Positions 5,354 to 5,703 of a stretch of 5,703 bases of DNA are shown piece after piece (positions within the stretch are counted from its first letter, which is position 1; each line of letters opens with the position of its first letter). The translations under genes and the position numbers were made by a program. The DNA is from an uncultured Alphaproteobacteria bacterium. Lineage in GTDB: Bacteria; Pseudomonadota; Alphaproteobacteria; Rhizobiales; Hyphomicrobiaceae. The notes under the pieces are model-generated. The model was not told the DNA's origin and made no database searches. It saw only the letters and a list, made by a program, of their open reading frames with translations. The stretch is from the NCBI GenBank assembly GCA_937950105.1, contig CALFEM010000603.1, positions 1 through 5,703 on the forward strand, read 5' to 3'.

Positions 5354-5703
5354 GATGCGAGCTTCAGCAACTGGCCGAGGACGTGCGGCGGGCGCCGAAC
5401 CTCGATGCGTTCTGGAACCGCATCCACACCGAACTCGAGCACCGTGGCGCATCCAGCATCCTCTTCGGCGTCCTCGCATCCGAGCGCGAGGTGGAAGTTC
5501 ACCGCCTGACCAAGGCGCTGATCTGGAAGGGCACGCACAAGCGCGAGTTCTTCGACGTGTTCGGACCGGAGAGTTTCGTAGACGACGACGTCACGGCGGA
5601 ACTGTGCGTCGGCAGTTCCGAGGTGGTGTTCTGGAACGATATGAGCAACTGGGAGAACGCGACGCCGGCCGAGCAGGCCCGCGCGCGGATCGAGCGTGAC
5701 CTC
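5350..5703 (+). CDS. LuxR-type regulator, autoinducer-binding-like domain (3' end beyond window)
   Basis: I translated this frame by hand: it opens at ATG 5350, overlapping the MFS stop (ATGA), and stays open for 118 codons to the edge. The start has a G-rich GGGGGTG ribosome site upstream. It reads MRCELQQLAEDVRRAPNLDA, FWNRIHTELEHRGASSILFG, then LTKALIWKGTHKREFFDVFG, FVDDDVTAELCVGSSEVVFW, NDMSNWENATPAEQARARIE. The pattern fits the N-terminal ligand domain of LuxR-family regulators (PF03472): a G-x-S-x-x-x-F-G strand, a D-D-D-V turn, then a VVFWND strand followed by a T-P-A-E-Q-A helix. A C-terminal GerE-type helix-turn-helix would be expected beyond the window but is not visible. Coupling to the transporter suggests control of it by a small ligand. 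No luxI-type synthase is present in the window, so it may be a solo regulator. Confidence 0.65.
   Translation, partial: MRCELQQLAEDVRRAPNLDAFWNRIHTELEHRGASSILFGVLASEREVEVHRLTKALIWKGTHKREFFDVFGPESFVDDDVTAELCVGSSEVVFWNDMSNWENATPAEQARARIERDL

Noticed and set aside
5030..5479. Minus-strand open frames at 5030-5479, 5049-5258 and 5320-5538, and plus frame 5232-5699
   Set aside because: They overlap the MFS and LuxR-like genes in other frames and show only Arg-rich compositional translation.
1..5703. CRISPR array, tRNA/rRNA gene or insertion sequence
   Set aside because: I saw no regularly spaced repeats, cloverleaf-like segment, transposase frame or terminal inverted repeats with target duplications.

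Overview
The window looks like high-GC alphaproteobacterial chromosome or plasmid. Codon third positions are GC-rich, an outer-membrane protein of the TorF/Gcw_chp type is present, and a LuxR-like regulator is translationally coupled to a transporter. A sphingomonad or related alphaproteobacterium is my best guess. This comes from gene content only; no marker gene is present.

The left half (about 1-2761) is a block of genes all on the minus strand, with a toxin-antitoxin character. In transcription order it holds a Panacea-domain (SocA/GepA-like) protein (2761-2261), a HigB-type RelE-fold toxin (2111-1803), a HigA-type antitoxin/repressor fused to a C-terminal ImmA/IrrE zinc metallopeptidase (1801-590), and an unrecognised protein that runs off the left edge (523-1). 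Between the Panacea gene and higB lies a promoter with a TTGACA -35 box and two similar inverted repeats 26 bp apart, which look like operators for HigA autorepression. They also show that higB starts at 2111, because the longer open frame begins inside the operator. higB and higA are 1 nt apart, higA has a near-perfect Shine-Dalgarno, and the unknown gene follows after 66 nt with its own GGAGG. The last three genes therefore look like one operon.

The middle (about 2762-3289) has no convincing intact gene. It holds two perfect inverted repeats and scraps of minus-strand reading frame, one faintly phasin-like, that look like decayed coding sequence. It separates the minus-strand block from the plus-strand genes.

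The right half (3290-5703) is on the plus strand. It contains a signal-peptide-bearing TorF-family putative porin (3290-4069), a possible 21-residue leader peptide (4143-4208) whose stop overlaps a GTG-started MFS transporter (4205-5353), and a LuxR-type protein with an apparent autoinducer-binding domain (from 5350, cut by the right edge). The last two overlap by ATGA, which suggests a ligand-responsive regulator paired with an exporter or importer.

The most interesting part is the minus-strand block. A toxin, an antitoxin that carries its own protease domain, a conserved-looking third cistron and a neighbouring orphan Panacea antitoxin together could form a protease-gated toxin-antitoxin or defence module.
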